A DNA stretch of 41,347 bases from Thomasclavelia spiroformis (GTDB lineage: Bacteria > Bacillota_I > Bacilli_A > Erysipelotrichales > Coprobacillaceae): positions 1-41,347 of the forward strand of contig JAGZCC010000015.1 of assembly GCA_018369555.1 (NCBI GenBank). Direction: 5' to 3'. This document shows, piece by piece, positions 1 through 8,155 of the stretch. Within the stretch, counting starts at the first letter, position 1. The number at the start of each line of letters is the position of its first letter. The position numbers and the translations under genes were made by a program. The notes beneath the pieces are model-generated. The model was not told where the DNA came from. It saw only the letters and a list, made by a program, of their open reading frames with translations, and ran no database searches.

Positions 1-567
1 CAGTTAAAGAATAAAATAAAATGCCTGCGGAAACAAGTTATTTTTCATGACTATGTGTGCCTTGGAGCCGCAGGCGGAAAGGAATGTAAGGTTTATATGC
101 CAAGAATAGAAGTAAAAAAGGAATACTGGCGTTTTTTAACGGCTAATTTTGTACATGTTGATTTTATGCACCTTTTTATGAATGTTTATTGTATTTATTA
201 TTTAGGAGGGAGGTTTTTTGAACCTCTTTTAGGAACATGGCAATATATATATTTGGTTTTAATTAGTTGCTTTATTTCTAGTGGGGCATGTTATTATCAA
301 AGTAAAAAATTTATAAATGTATATAATACGATAACATTAGGAGCCAGTGGTATTTTTTATGGATATTTAGGAGCAATGATAGCCTTAGGATTTTTTGTTG
401 GTGGTAGCTTTTATACAATATTACAATCATATATGTATATTATAGTTATTAATATTGCATTTACTTTATTGAATGATCGCATTTCTAAGTTTGGTCATTT
501 AGGTGGTTTAATTGGTGGATTTTTAGCAATGACAATATTAATTTTATGTAAAAATTTAATTATTTAA
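1..567 (+). CDS. Rhomboid family intramembrane serine protease (5' end cut by window)
   Basis: The frame is open from base 1 with no stop, so the gene begins outside the window. The GTG at 55 and the ATG inside the frame are not convincing starts because neither has a ribosome binding site and homology-like sequence already runs through them. The protein is an integral membrane protease of the rhomboid family. The catalytic serine lies in GASGIFYG (Ser codon 346-348) and the catalytic histidine in GHLGGLIGG (His codon 496-498). The N-terminal membrane part has the family pattern WRFLTANFVH followed by HLFMNVY. At least four further hydrophobic segments follow. Substrates cannot be predicted. 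No clear terminator follows; the next 138 bases are AT-rich. Confidence 0.88.
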   Translation, partial: QLKNKIKCLRKQVIFHDYVCLGAAGGKECKVYMPRIEVKKEYWRFLTANFVHVDFMHLFMNVYCIYYLGGRFFEPLLGTWQYIYLVLISCFISSGACYYQSKKFINVYNTITLGASGIFYGYLGAMIALGFFVGGSFYTILQSYMYIIVINIAFTLLNDRISKFGHLGGLIGGFLAMTILILCKNLII

Positions 568-705
568 TTAGTTGGTAAAAGTTTTAGATATTTTATTTTG
601 TTTAAATGTTTTTTTAATTGATAATTGGGTAAAATAAATACGTTAAATATATTTGACAAAATAACTATCTTTTAATAAACTTGATGTTGATTGAGAGGTA
701 GAAAT

Positions 706-1524
706 ATGACTTATAAATTAATTGCATTAGATTTAGATGGAACTTTAAAAAGCAGTAAAAAGCAAATTTTGCCTAAAACTAAAACTATACTTCAAGAATT
801 AGCTAAAAAAGGAATTATAATTGTTTTGGCATCAGGAAGACCAACAGCAGGTATGTATAATGAAGCAAATGAATTAGAACTTGATAAACTCGGCGGATAT
901 TTGTTATCGTTTAATGGTGCTAAAGTAGTTAATTATCAAAACAAAGAAATTATTTATCAAAATATATATGACGCAAGTATTGCCCATAATGTTTATGATT
1001 GTGCTAAAAAGTTTAATTTAGCAGTAATGACTTATACTGATGAAATGATTCTTACAGAAGATGAAAATGATAAATATGTCCGCATTGAAAGTGATATAAA
1101 TCATATGCCAATTAAGCATGTGGATGATTTAAAAAAGGCTATTAATTTTTCAGTAAATAAAGTATTATTAACAGGGGAACCAGATTATGTTGAAAGTATA
1201 TTAGACGTTTTTAAAGCACCGTTTGAAAATACTTTAAGTATTTATCGTTCAACACCATTTTTTATCGAAGTGATGGGTAAAAATATTGATAAAGCTGCTT
1301 CTTTGCAAAGATTAATTGAAAAGCTTGGAATTAAACAAGAAGAGGTAATTTCTTTTGGTGATGGCTATAATGATTTGACAATGATTAAATTTGCCGGTTT
1401 AGGAGTTGCAATGGAAAATTCAGTTGATGATGTAAAGCAATTTGCTGATTATGTTACTTTATCTAATGATGATGAAGGTATATATGAATGTTTAAAAATG
1501 TTAAATGAAAAGGGTGAAATATAG
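706..1524 (+). CDS. Cof-type HAD-superfamily sugar-phosphate phosphatase
   Basis: This is a cytoplasmic HAD hydrolase of the Cof/YidA class (IIB cap), about 272 residues, the usual length. Motif I is DLDGT at residues 9-13, with the nucleophile Asp9 and acid/base Asp11. Motif II is the Ser in LASGRP, and motif IV is GDGYNDLTM near residue 225. An in-frame TTG lies at 691, but the ATG at 706 is preferred because GAGAGG at 692-697 sits at proper spacing before it. Family members dephosphorylate sugar phosphates or flavin/PLP-type phosphates; the substrate here is unknown. The stop codon overlaps the GTG start of the DUF4250 gene, so the two are probably translated together. Confidence 0.9.
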   Translation: MTYKLIALDLDGTLKSSKKQILPKTKTILQELAKKGIIIVLASGRPTAGMYNEANELELDKLGGYLLSFNGAKVVNYQNKEIIYQNIYDASIAHNVYDCAKKFNLAVMTYTDEMILTEDENDKYVRIESDINHMPIKHVDDLKKAINFSVNKVLLTGEPDYVESILDVFKAPFENTLSIYRSTPFFIEVMGKNIDKAASLQRLIEKLGIKQEEVISFGDGYNDLTMIKFAGLGVAMENSVDDVKQFADYVTLSNDDEGIYECLKMLNEKGEI

Positions 1525-1703
1525 TGTTGCCAAATGATATTGATATGCTAGTTAGTTTTTTTAATACTAAGTTACGTGATGATGACATGTCTTTAGAGCA
1601 TCTGCTAGAAATAAATAATATGAATTTAAGTGATTTTATATTGAAATTAGATAAACATGGATATTTTTTTGATGAAAATATAAATCAAATAAAAGCAAGA
1701 TAA
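1524..1703 (+). CDS. DUF4250 family small protein
   Basis: A 59-residue frame starts at a GTG that shares one base with the preceding stop (TAGTG); a TTG follows at 1527. AGGGTGA at 1511-1517 can serve as ribosome binding site. The protein begins LPNDIDMLVSFFNTKLRD and ends with GYFFDENINQIKAR, which fits DUF4250: short acidic proteins with an N-terminal N-x-KLRD element and a helix-turn-helix-like second half. No function is established for the family. The 1-base overlap suggests translational coupling to the Cof phosphatase, and a terminator directly follows, so the two genes appear to form one unit. The start codon choice is uncertain by one residue. Confidence 0.75.
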   Translation: MLPNDIDMLVSFFNTKLRDDDMSLEHLLEINNMNLSDFILKLDKHGYFFDENINQIKAR

Positions 1704-1738
1704 GGCAAATCAAATTAATTTGTCTTATTTTATTTTTT
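1702..1738 (+). terminator. Rho-independent terminator after the Cof/DUF4250 unit
   Basis: AAGGCAAAT (1702-1710) pairs with ATTTGTCTT (1718-1726), with one G-U pair and a 7-base loop. It is followed by a T-rich tract at 1727-1740. It overlaps the DUF4250 stop codon. Confidence 0.8.
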
Positions 1739-1747
1739 TATTATAAA

Positions 1748-1756
1748 TGTTATAAT
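1748..1756 (+). promoter_or_regulatory. Extended -10 promoter for threonine dehydratase gene
   Basis: TGTTATAAT matches the extended -10 form TGnTATAAT. No good -35 is seen 17 bases upstream (TTTTAT). It lies 27 bases before the ilvA start and just after the previous terminator. The same TGnTATAAT layout precedes nagA and kbaY. Confidence 0.6.
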
Positions 1757-1782
1757 GTTTTTTAATAAGGGGGTATTATAAG

Positions 1783-2985
1783 ATGTTAAAATTAGAAGAT
1801 TTTAAAGCTGCAAAAGAAAGAGTAGATGAGGTAATCGATGAAACAAGATTGATTCATAGCGATGCTTTTTCAAATGAATGTGGAAATGACGTTTATATAA
1901 AGCCAGAAAATTTACAAGAGACAGGCGCTTTTAAAATTCGTGGAGCATATAACAAAATTATTAAATTGGATGATGAAGCTAAAATGAAAGGGTTAATTGC
2001 TTCTTCTGCTGGAAATCATGCTCAGGGGGTAGCTTATGCAGCAAAAAAATTAGGAGTAAAAGCGACTATATGTATGCCAGCACATACACCATTAATAAAA
2101 GTAGAAGCAACAAAGGCTCGTGGAGCTGAAGTTGTTTTACATGGAGAGGTTTATGATGAAGCGTATGCAAAGGCAGTAGAGCTTCAAAAAAAAGAAGGGT
2201 ATACATTTATTCATCCTTTTGATGATGAAGATATTATTGAAGGACAAGGGACTATTGCATTGGAAATTTTAGAAGAGTTGCCAGATGCTGATGTAATATT
2301 AGTACCGATTGGAGGCGGTGGTTTGATTTCAGGAATTGCATGTGCAGCAAAACAAATCAATCCAAATGTAAAAATTTATGGTGTTGAACCAGAAGGGGCA
2401 GCTAGTGCACTTGCAGCAATTCATGAAGATCAGGTAGTTACTTTAGCAGAAGCTAATACAATTGCTGATGGAACAGCTGTTAAAACGATTGGTAGTAAAA
2501 CTTTTGAATATATTAAAAAGTATGTTGACGGTATTATTACAGTTAATGATTATGAATTAATGGATGCTTTTCTTTTATTGGTTGAAAAACATAAATTAGT
2601 AGCTGAAGGCTCAGGAATTTTATCATTAGCTGGATTAAAAAAATTATATGAAAAAAATAAAAAAGTTGTTTCTGTGGTTAGTGGTGGAAATATTGATGTA
2701 TTAACGATTTCTTCTATGATTAATAAAGGATTAATTTCTAGAGGAAGAGTATTTACTTTTTCTGTACAATTACCAGATAAACCTGGACAATTGGAATTAG
2801 TGTCAAAGGTATTAAATCAATGTAATGCTAATGTTATTGCTGTTGATCATAATCAATTTAAAAATTTTGCACGTTTTTCAGAAGTGGAATTAAGAGTTAC
2901 TGTAGAAACCAATGGAGAATCACATATTCAAGCAATCACAAATGAATTTGCTAAGTTAGGATATAATATTATAAAAATTAACTAA
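1783..2985 (+). CDS. ilvA: Threonine ammonia-lyase (dehydratase) with C-terminal ACT domain
   Basis: PLP enzyme that converts L-threonine to 2-oxobutanoate and ammonia in the cytoplasm. The 400-residue length fits the short IlvA/TdcB type that carries a single C-terminal ACT domain. The PLP lysine is Lys51 in GAFKIRGA, the substrate loop is SSAGNHAQG (about 74-82), and the phosphate-binding glycine loop is GGGGL (177-181). The ACT domain occupies about residues 326-400. AAGGGGG at 1767-1773 is a strong ribosome binding site for the ATG. The gene is alone between two terminators and not next to ilv genes, so a catabolic or a biosynthetic role cannot be told apart. The ACT domain suggests feedback control by an amino acid. 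Confidence 0.92.
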   Translation: MLKLEDFKAAKERVDEVIDETRLIHSDAFSNECGNDVYIKPENLQETGAFKIRGAYNKIIKLDDEAKMKGLIASSAGNHAQGVAYAAKKLGVKATICMPAHTPLIKVEATKARGAEVVLHGEVYDEAYAKAVELQKKEGYTFIHPFDDEDIIEGQGTIALEILEELPDADVILVPIGGGGLISGIACAAKQINPNVKIYGVEPEGAASALAAIHEDQVVTLAEANTIADGTAVKTIGSKTFEYIKKYVDGIITVNDYELMDAFLLLVEKHKLVAEGSGILSLAGLKKLYEKNKKVVSVVSGGNIDVLTISSMINKGLISRGRVFTFSVQLPDKPGQLELVSKVLNQCNANVIAVDHNQFKNFARFSEVELRVTVETNGESHIQAITNEFAKLGYNIIKIN

Positions 2986-2993
2986 TATAAAAG

Positions 2994-3028
2994 AGGCTGT
3001 AACACATTATTTTAATGCGTTACAGCCT
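2994..3028 (+). terminator. Hairpin after ilvA (GGCTGTAAC type)
   Basis: Positions 2994-3007 pair with 3015-3028 over 14 positions with one mismatch and a 7-base loop. The T-tail on the + strand is weak, so termination there may be inefficient. The stem begins AGGCTGTAAC, similar to the hairpin that closes the AraC gene at 21030-21064. Confidence 0.6.
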
Positions 3029-3160
3029 TGATTGTATAGATTATTATCAGAAAGAAATAAGTTGAAATTTAATTAAACTGATGTATGTCAAACGGACACG
3101 CACACTAGTTTAAGCGAGGATAAAGTAAATATTTAGTTTGTGTTACTAAGTTTGATTATA

Positions 3161-4003
3161 TTACCAATATTTATTATTAATAACATTTAAATCTACGTTA
3201 CCAATAACTCCTTTAATGTTACCGGTTTGACTATATTGTAAAATGGCATATTCATCTTCTATTGTTGGCTTATCGTTATAACGAGCTTTCCATTTTATGT
3301 ATTTATCTAATTTAGAATCAGTAAGTTTGGTTGACCACCAATGATGATTTGCATAAATTCCTTTTTTATTTTGATTTGGAATATTTTCTAGAAAAGTTGT
3401 GGCTACTATAGTTAATTCATTGTTTGTTAAATCATTTTGGAATTTTTCATCCTCTAAATCAATAAATACACCAAGAGGAGGAATTTTATTATTCAATAAT
3501 TTAGTTACGAAGTTCGCTTCTTTTTTTGCTTGGTATTCATCCCTGGCAAGTGAATAATAATAAATACCGTATGGGATGGACAATTCTTCACATTGCTTCA
3601 AATTTTGCTTGAAATAGGGATCTTCTTTAGTTTTTTTACCATCGCTCAAAGAAGTATAACCACAACGAATGATAACATAGTCTATTTCTTGACTGGCTAA
3701 TTGTAAATCAACTTCCTTATTCCATTTAGAAATGTCAATTCCAATATATTTACCATCGGTAGACAATTTATCATTATGATTAAATATGGCAAAAGAAAAG
3801 ATAAATAAGCAAATTGATAGTACTAATGAAATTATCTTAGTAAATCTATGTTTATTTAAGAAAATTAATAAGTAAAAAAATATAATAATTAATAGTAATA
3901 TAATGCTATGGTTTAAGTAGTTAGGCAGATATTGCTTGTAATAAAGAGAACAAGAAAATATTATAATGCTTAATGATAAAAAATAGAAAAAATTATATTT
4001 CAT
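3161..4003 (-). CDS. Membrane-anchored GH25 lysozyme (muramidase)
   Basis: A glycoside hydrolase family 25 domain occupies about residues 85-280 behind three hydrophobic segments (about 5-20, 33-50 and 56-74). The enzyme would therefore be held at the membrane with its domain outside, cutting the beta-1,4 bond between MurNAc and GlcNAc in peptidoglycan. Visible signatures are GIDISKWN (Asp90), RCGYTS, PYGIYYYSLA, and the catalytic pair in FIDLED (Asp182/Glu184). The end of the domain carries GNVDLNV. AGAAAGGAA precedes the ATG at good spacing. There is no cell-wall repeat region. It lies downstream of the DUF1003 gene on the same strand with a 44-base gap. Cell-wall remodelling is the likely role; phage or self lysis cannot be excluded. 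Confidence 0.85.
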   Translation of the reverse strand: MKYNFFYFLSLSIIIFSCSLYYKQYLPNYLNHSIILLLIIIFFYLLIFLNKHRFTKIISLVLSICLFIFSFAIFNHNDKLSTDGKYIGIDISKWNKEVDLQLASQEIDYVIIRCGYTSLSDGKKTKEDPYFKQNLKQCEELSIPYGIYYYSLARDEYQAKKEANFVTKLLNNKIPPLGVFIDLEDEKFQNDLTNNELTIVATTFLENIPNQNKKGIYANHHWWSTKLTDSKLDKYIKWKARYNDKPTIEDEYAILQYSQTGNIKGVIGNVDLNVINNKYW

Positions 4004-4047
4004 ATAGAAGTTCCTTTCTTTTTTATCATTTTAGCATAATTTTATAA

Positions 4048-4515
4048 TTAATTATTTATTTTTTCTAATTCTTCTAATATTATATCTAATTTATTATGAA
4101 GATCTTGAATGATAATTTCTGTTTTTAAGTTAACTTTATAATCATTTTCGCTTCTTTGTCGATCAATTTGTTCCTGACGATTTTGCGACATCATAATAAT
4201 AGGAGCTTGAAGAGCAGATAAACAAGAAAGAATTAGATTTAATAATATAAATGGATAAGGATCGATACTATTTTTAGAAAAAAGATTATAAAGCATCCAA
4301 ATAATTAATAAAATAACAAAAATTACAATAAAGTACCAACTACCGCCAAATTTTGCAATATTATCAGCAATCTTTTGTCCTTGAGAAATATTTTGTTGAT
4401 TATGGTGTGAAACTTGTTTTTCAAGAACAAGATGAATGATTTCTTCATTTTGCATATCATCTTTAACATTTTCAATAATTTCTTTGATTATGTTACTACT
4501 GGTTAAATTTTTCAT
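4048..4515 (-). CDS. DUF1003 family membrane protein
   Basis: A 155-residue protein with a charged N-terminal stretch, two transmembrane segments (about 61-80 and 88-110) and a C-terminal amphipathic helix. Family hallmarks are GQKIADNIAKFGGSW before the first segment, then DPYPFILLNLILS, and ALQAPIIMMSQNRQ in and after the second. DUF1003 proteins are found across bacteria with no firmly assigned function; some are described near magnesium or ion transport. The ATG at 4515 has only a weak upstream GGTGA. The gene probably heads a two-gene unit with the GH25 lysozyme on the - strand and is divergent from the carB leader. Confidence 0.85.
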   Translation of the reverse strand: MKNLTSSNIIKEIIENVKDDMQNEEIIHLVLEKQVSHHNQQNISQGQKIADNIAKFGGSWYFIVIFVILLIIWMLYNLFSKNSIDPYPFILLNLILSCLSALQAPIIMMSQNRQEQIDRQRSENDYKVNLKTEIIIQDLHNKLDIILEELEKINN

Positions 4516-4593
4516 TGTATCACCTTAATTTTAGTTTAGCCGATGCAAATTTTTTTAATCAGTGCATTTATTTTTAAATTACAGATAAAACTA

Positions 4594-4622
4594 TTGAATT
4601 AAATAGTCTAATTATGTATAAT
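4594..4622 (+). promoter_or_regulatory. Promoter of the carB leader
   Basis: TTGAAT (4594-4599), 17-base spacer, TATAAT (4617-4622). This is a close match to the housekeeping sigma consensus. Transcription would start near 4629, giving a 5' leader of about 157 nt before carB. Confidence 0.75.
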
Positions 4623-4652
4623 ATTATAGATAAGTGAACGAAAGGAGAGATA

Positions 4653-4745
4653 ATGATGTTAAAGAGTATTGTTGAAAAAAATATAAATAATGCTTTTAAT
4701 CATTTTCATTTCTTTTATAGTTCTATTTTTTGTAACATATCGTAA
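4653..4745 (+). CDS. Putative carB leader peptide
   Basis: A 30-codon frame starts at ATG 4653 (or ATG 4656, 29 codons) behind a strong ribosome binding site, AAAGGAGAG at 4641-4649. The middle encodes NHFHFFYSSIF, rich in Phe and His. The underlying RNA at 4692-4733 is 27 U out of 42. The stop codon TAA (4743-4745) falls in the loop of the terminator hairpin that follows. A ribosome translating to the stop would cover the hairpin's 5' arm. This is the arrangement of translation-coupled attenuation such as the E. coli pyrL-pyrBI leader, where U-rich pausing reports UTP. That it is translated and regulatory is inferred from layout only. Confidence 0.5.
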   Translation: MMLKSIVEKNINNAFNHFHFFYSSIFCNIS

Positions 4746-4761
4746 TTGATATGTTTTTTTT
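4734..4761 (+). terminator. Attenuator terminator upstream of carB
   Basis: AACATATC (4734-4741) pairs with GATATGTT (4748-4755) around a 6-base loop, followed directly by a T run to 4761. It lies between the promoter and carB, so it can only be a conditional terminator if carB uses this promoter. The stem is short and AT-rich. Confidence 0.6.
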
Positions 4762-4785
4762 AAGAAATATAAACGGAGGGATATT

Positions 4786-7700
4786 ATGCCAAAAAGAGAA
4801 GATATTAATAAGGTATTAGTAATTGGTTCTGGGCCAATTGTTATTGGTCAAGCTTGTGAGTTTGATTATTCAGGAACTCAAGCATGTAAAGCTTTAAAGA
4901 GCTTAGGGTATGAAATTGTATTGGTTAATTCCAATCCAGCAACTATTATGACTGACCCTGAAACTGCGGATGTTACTTATATTGAACCATTAAATTTACA
5001 AAGATTAACACAAATTATTGAAAAAGAAAAACCAGATGCACTTTTACCTAATTTAGGTGGTCAATCTGCATTGAATTTATGTTCTGAATTAAATCAAGCA
5101 GGAATTTTAGAAAAAAATAATGTAGAGGTATTAGGTGTACATGTTGATGCAATTGAACGTGGTGAAGACCGTTTAGAGTTCAAAAAAGCTATGAATGAAT
5201 TAGGAATTGAAATGGCGAAAAGTGAAATTGCAGAAACTGTTGAAGAAGCTTTAGAAATTGCAGATAGATTAGGATATCCAGTTGTTGTACGTCCTGCATA
5301 TACTATGGGAGGTGCCGGAGGAGGACTTGTTTATAATGTTGAAGAATTAAAGACAATTGTTTCTCGTGGATTACAAGCTAGCTTAGTTAATCAATGTTTG
5401 ATTGAAGAATCAATTTTAGGTTGGGAAGAATTAGAAGTTGAAGTTGTACGTGATGCTAATAACAATATGATTACAGTTTGCTTTATTGAAAATATCGATC
5501 CATTAGGTGTGCATACAGGTGATTCATTTTGTAGTGCACCAATGTTAACAATTAGTCAAGAAGTTCAAGATCGTTTAAAAGATCAAGCGTTTAGAATTGT
5601 TGAATCCATTGGTGTTATTGGTGGGACTAATGTTCAGTTTGCCCATGATCCAGTAAGTGATCGTATTGTTGTTATTGAAATTAATCCTAGAACTTCTCGT
5701 TCATCAGCATTAGCTTCAAAAGCAACAGGTTTTCCAATTGCATCAGTATCGGCAATGTTGGCAGCTGGTTTAACAATGGAAGATATTCCTTGTGGTAAAT
5801 ATGGAACTCTAGATAAATATGTACCAGATGGTGATTATGTTGTAATTAAATTTGCACGTTGGGCTTTTGAAAAGTTTAAAGGAGCAGAAGATAAATTAGG
5901 TACTCAAATGAAAGCTGTTGGAGAAGTTATGAGTATTGGAAAAACGTACAAAGAAGCTTTTCAAAAAGCAATTCGTTCATTAGAAATTGGCCGTTATGGA
6001 CTTGGATATGCTAAAAATTTTAATGAATTAACAAAAGAAGAACTATTACATATGTTAGCAACACCTACTAGTGAAAGACAGTTTATTATGTATGAAGCAT
6101 TGAGAAAAGGTGCTACTATTGATGAAATTTATGAATTAACACAAATTAAACATTATTTCATTGAACAGATGAAAGAATTAGTGGAAGAAGAAGAAAATAT
6201 TAAATCATATAAAGGCAAAGAATTACCAGTAGATGTATTAAAACAAGCTAAACAAAATGGATTTTCTGATAAATATTTAAGTCAAATTTTAGAGGTTGAA
6301 GAAAAATCAATTAGAGAAGAAAGATTAAATAATGGAATTAACCAAGCTTGGGAATCTGTTCATGTAAGTGGTACAGAAAACAATTCATATTATTATTCTA
6401 CTTATAATGCACAAGATAATAATAATAATATTGATCATGATAAAAAGAAAGTTATGATTTTAGGTGGTGGACCAAATAGAATTGGTCAAGGAATTGAATT
6501 TGATTATTGTTGTGTTCATGCGTCGTTAGCATTAAAGAAATTAGGATTTGAAACAATTATTGTAAATTGTAATCCAGAAACTGTTTCTACAGATTATGAC
6601 ACTTCTGATAAATTATATTTTGAACCATTAACTTTAGAAGATGTTTTAAGTATTCACGAAAAAGAAAAACCGGTTGGAGTAATTGCTCAATTTGGAGGAC
6701 AAACGCCATTAAATTTAGCTGCTCAATTAAAAGAAAATGGAGTTAATATCTTAGGTACAACACCTGAGACAATTGATATGGCTGAAGATCGTGATTTATT
6801 CAATGAAATGATGGAAAAATTAGAAATTCCTATGCCAGAATCAGGAATGGCAGTTGATGTAGATGAAGCATTAGATATTGCTAAAAGAATAGGATATCCG
6901 TTAATGGTAAGACCTTCATATGTATTAGGTGGCCGTGGAATGGAAGTTGTTTATGATGATGAGAGTCTTAAACAATATATGAAAGCAGCAGTAGGAGTAA
7001 CACCTGATCGTCCTATTTTAATTGACCGTTTCTTAAATAATGCTATGGAATGCGAGGCAGATGCTATTAGTGATGGTGAGAATGTATTCGTTCCTGCAGT
7101 AATGGAACATATTGAATTAGCAGGTATCCATTCTGGAGATTCAGCATGTATCTTACCATCAAAACATATTTCTATTCGACATTTAGAAACAATTAAAGAG
7201 TACACTAAGAAAATTGCAAAAGAAATGAATGTTCGTGGTTTAATGAATATGCAATATGCTATTGCAGATAATAAAGTGTATGTATTAGAAGCTAATCCAA
7301 GAGCCTCTAGAACAGTTCCTTTAGTATCTAAAGTATGTAATATTAATATGGTTAAAATTGCTACTGATATTATTACGAAAGAGTTAACTGGACGTCCTTC
7401 ACCAGTAACAAAATTAAAAGAAAAGAAAATTCCACATATTGGGGTTAAACAAGCTGTATTCCCATTTAATATGTTCCCAGAAGTAGATCCAATTTTAGGA
7501 CCTGAAATGCGTTCTACTGGAGAAGTTTTAGGACTTGCAAGTTCATATGGAGCAGCTTTATATAAAGCTGAAGAAGCAGCAAAAACCATTTTACCAACAG
7601 AAGGTAAAGTATTAATTAGTGTAAGCGATTTAGATAAACCAGAAGTTGTTGAATTGGCTCAAGGGTATTATGATGCTGGATTCACAATTGTCGCAACTGG

Positions 7701-8007
7701 TAAAACATATGAATTAATTAAAGAAAATGGTGTACCAGTTGAAAAAATTAAAAAAATTCATGAAGGAAGACCAAATATAACAGATGCTCTTACAAATGGA
7801 GAATTAGCCTTGATTATTAATACTCCAAATGGTAAACAAAGTGTTCATGATGATAGTTATATTCGTAAATCAGCAATTAAAATGAGAATACCATATATGA
7901 CCAATATTGCAGCTGCAAAAGCCTCATTAGAGGGTATTATGGAAATGAAAATACATGGTAGCCATGAAGTTAAATCTTTACAAGAATATCATGCAGGAAT
8001 TAAATAA
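4786..8007 (+). CDS. carB: Carbamoyl-phosphate synthase large subunit
   Basis: Makes carbamoyl phosphate from bicarbonate, two ATP and ammonia supplied by the small subunit CarA, feeding pyrimidine and arginine synthesis. At 1073 residues it has the full family length. The first half has an ATP-grasp domain (GSGPIVIGQACEFDYSG near residue 15, MGGAGGG near 175), then the oligomerisation region (about 400-550). The second half repeats the layout (GGGPNRIGQGIEFDY near 560, ATP-grasp GGRGME near 710), and a C-terminal MGS-like allosteric domain spans about 935-1073. CGGAGGG at 4774-4780 is the ribosome binding site. There is no carA or pyr gene beside it. The Asn-rich linker before the second half (about residues 545-553) is unusual but harmless-looking. 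Regulation probably acts through the leader upstream. Confidence 0.96.
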   Translation: MPKREDINKVLVIGSGPIVIGQACEFDYSGTQACKALKSLGYEIVLVNSNPATIMTDPETADVTYIEPLNLQRLTQIIEKEKPDALLPNLGGQSALNLCSELNQAGILEKNNVEVLGVHVDAIERGEDRLEFKKAMNELGIEMAKSEIAETVEEALEIADRLGYPVVVRPAYTMGGAGGGLVYNVEELKTIVSRGLQASLVNQCLIEESILGWEELEVEVVRDANNNMITVCFIENIDPLGVHTGDSFCSAPMLTISQEVQDRLKDQAFRIVESIGVIGGTNVQFAHDPVSDRIVVIEINPRTSRSSALASKATGFPIASVSAMLAAGLTMEDIPCGKYGTLDKYVPDGDYVVIKFARWAFEKFKGAEDKLGTQMKAVGEVMSIGKTYKEAFQKAIRSLEIGRYGLGYAKNFNELTKEELLHMLATPTSERQFIMYEALRKGATIDEIYELTQIKHYFIEQMKELVEEEENIKSYKGKELPVDVLKQAKQNGFSDKYLSQILEVEEKSIREERLNNGINQAWESVHVSGTENNSYYYSTYNAQDNNNNIDHDKKKVMILGGGPNRIGQGIEFDYCCVHASLALKKLGFETIIVNCNPETVSTDYDTSDKLYFEPLTLEDVLSIHEKEKPVGVIAQFGGQTPLNLAAQLKENGVNILGTTPETIDMAEDRDLFNEMMEKLEIPMPESGMAVDVDEALDIAKRIGYPLMVRPSYVLGGRGMEVVYDDESLKQYMKAAVGVTPDRPILIDRFLNNAMECEADAISDGENVFVPAVMEHIELAGIHSGDSACILPSKHISIRHLETIKEYTKKIAKEMNVRGLMNMQYAIADNKVYVLEANPRASRTVPLVSKVCNINMVKIATDIITKELTGRPSPVTKLKEKKIPHIGVKQAVFPFNMFPEVDPILGPEMRSTGEVLGLASSYGAALYKAEEAAKTILPTEGKVLISVSDLDKPEVVELAQGYYDAGFTIVATGKTYELIKENGVPVEKIKKIHEGRPNITDALTNGELALIINTPNGKQSVHDDSYIRKSAIKMRIPYMTNIAAAKASLEGIMEMKIHGSHEVKSLQEYHAGIK

Positions 8008-8033
8008 TATAGAGAATATGAGTAAATAAAAAG

Positions 8034-8087
8034 AAGGAAGTTTTAAAACAGTTGAATTTATCAATGGTTTTAATTCTTCCTTTTTAT
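8034..8087 (+). terminator. Terminator after carB
   Basis: AAGGAAG (8034-8040) and TTAAAAC (8043-8049) pair with GTTTTAA (8067-8073) and CTTCCTT (8076-8082), with a 2-base internal mismatch and a further short inner stem. A T run follows at 8081-8085. Confidence 0.75.
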
Positions 8088-8127
8088 ATAGAAAATATTA
8101 ATTTGTTTTATGGTTTGTTTTTATAAT

Positions 8128-8155
8128 AAAAGCAGATAGAATTCTATCTGCTTTT
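8128..8155 (-). terminator. Perfect-palindrome terminator of queT, probably bidirectional
   Basis: A 28-base perfect palindrome (AAAAGCAGATAGA plus its complement around AATT). Read on the - strand it overlaps the queT stop and is followed by T-rich sequence. It lies between the convergent carB and queT genes. Confidence 0.8.

Noticed and set aside
6951..7589. Long open frame on the - strand inside carB
   Set aside because: Lies wholly within a well-supported carB coding region, has no ribosome binding site and no family-like content; a shadow frame.
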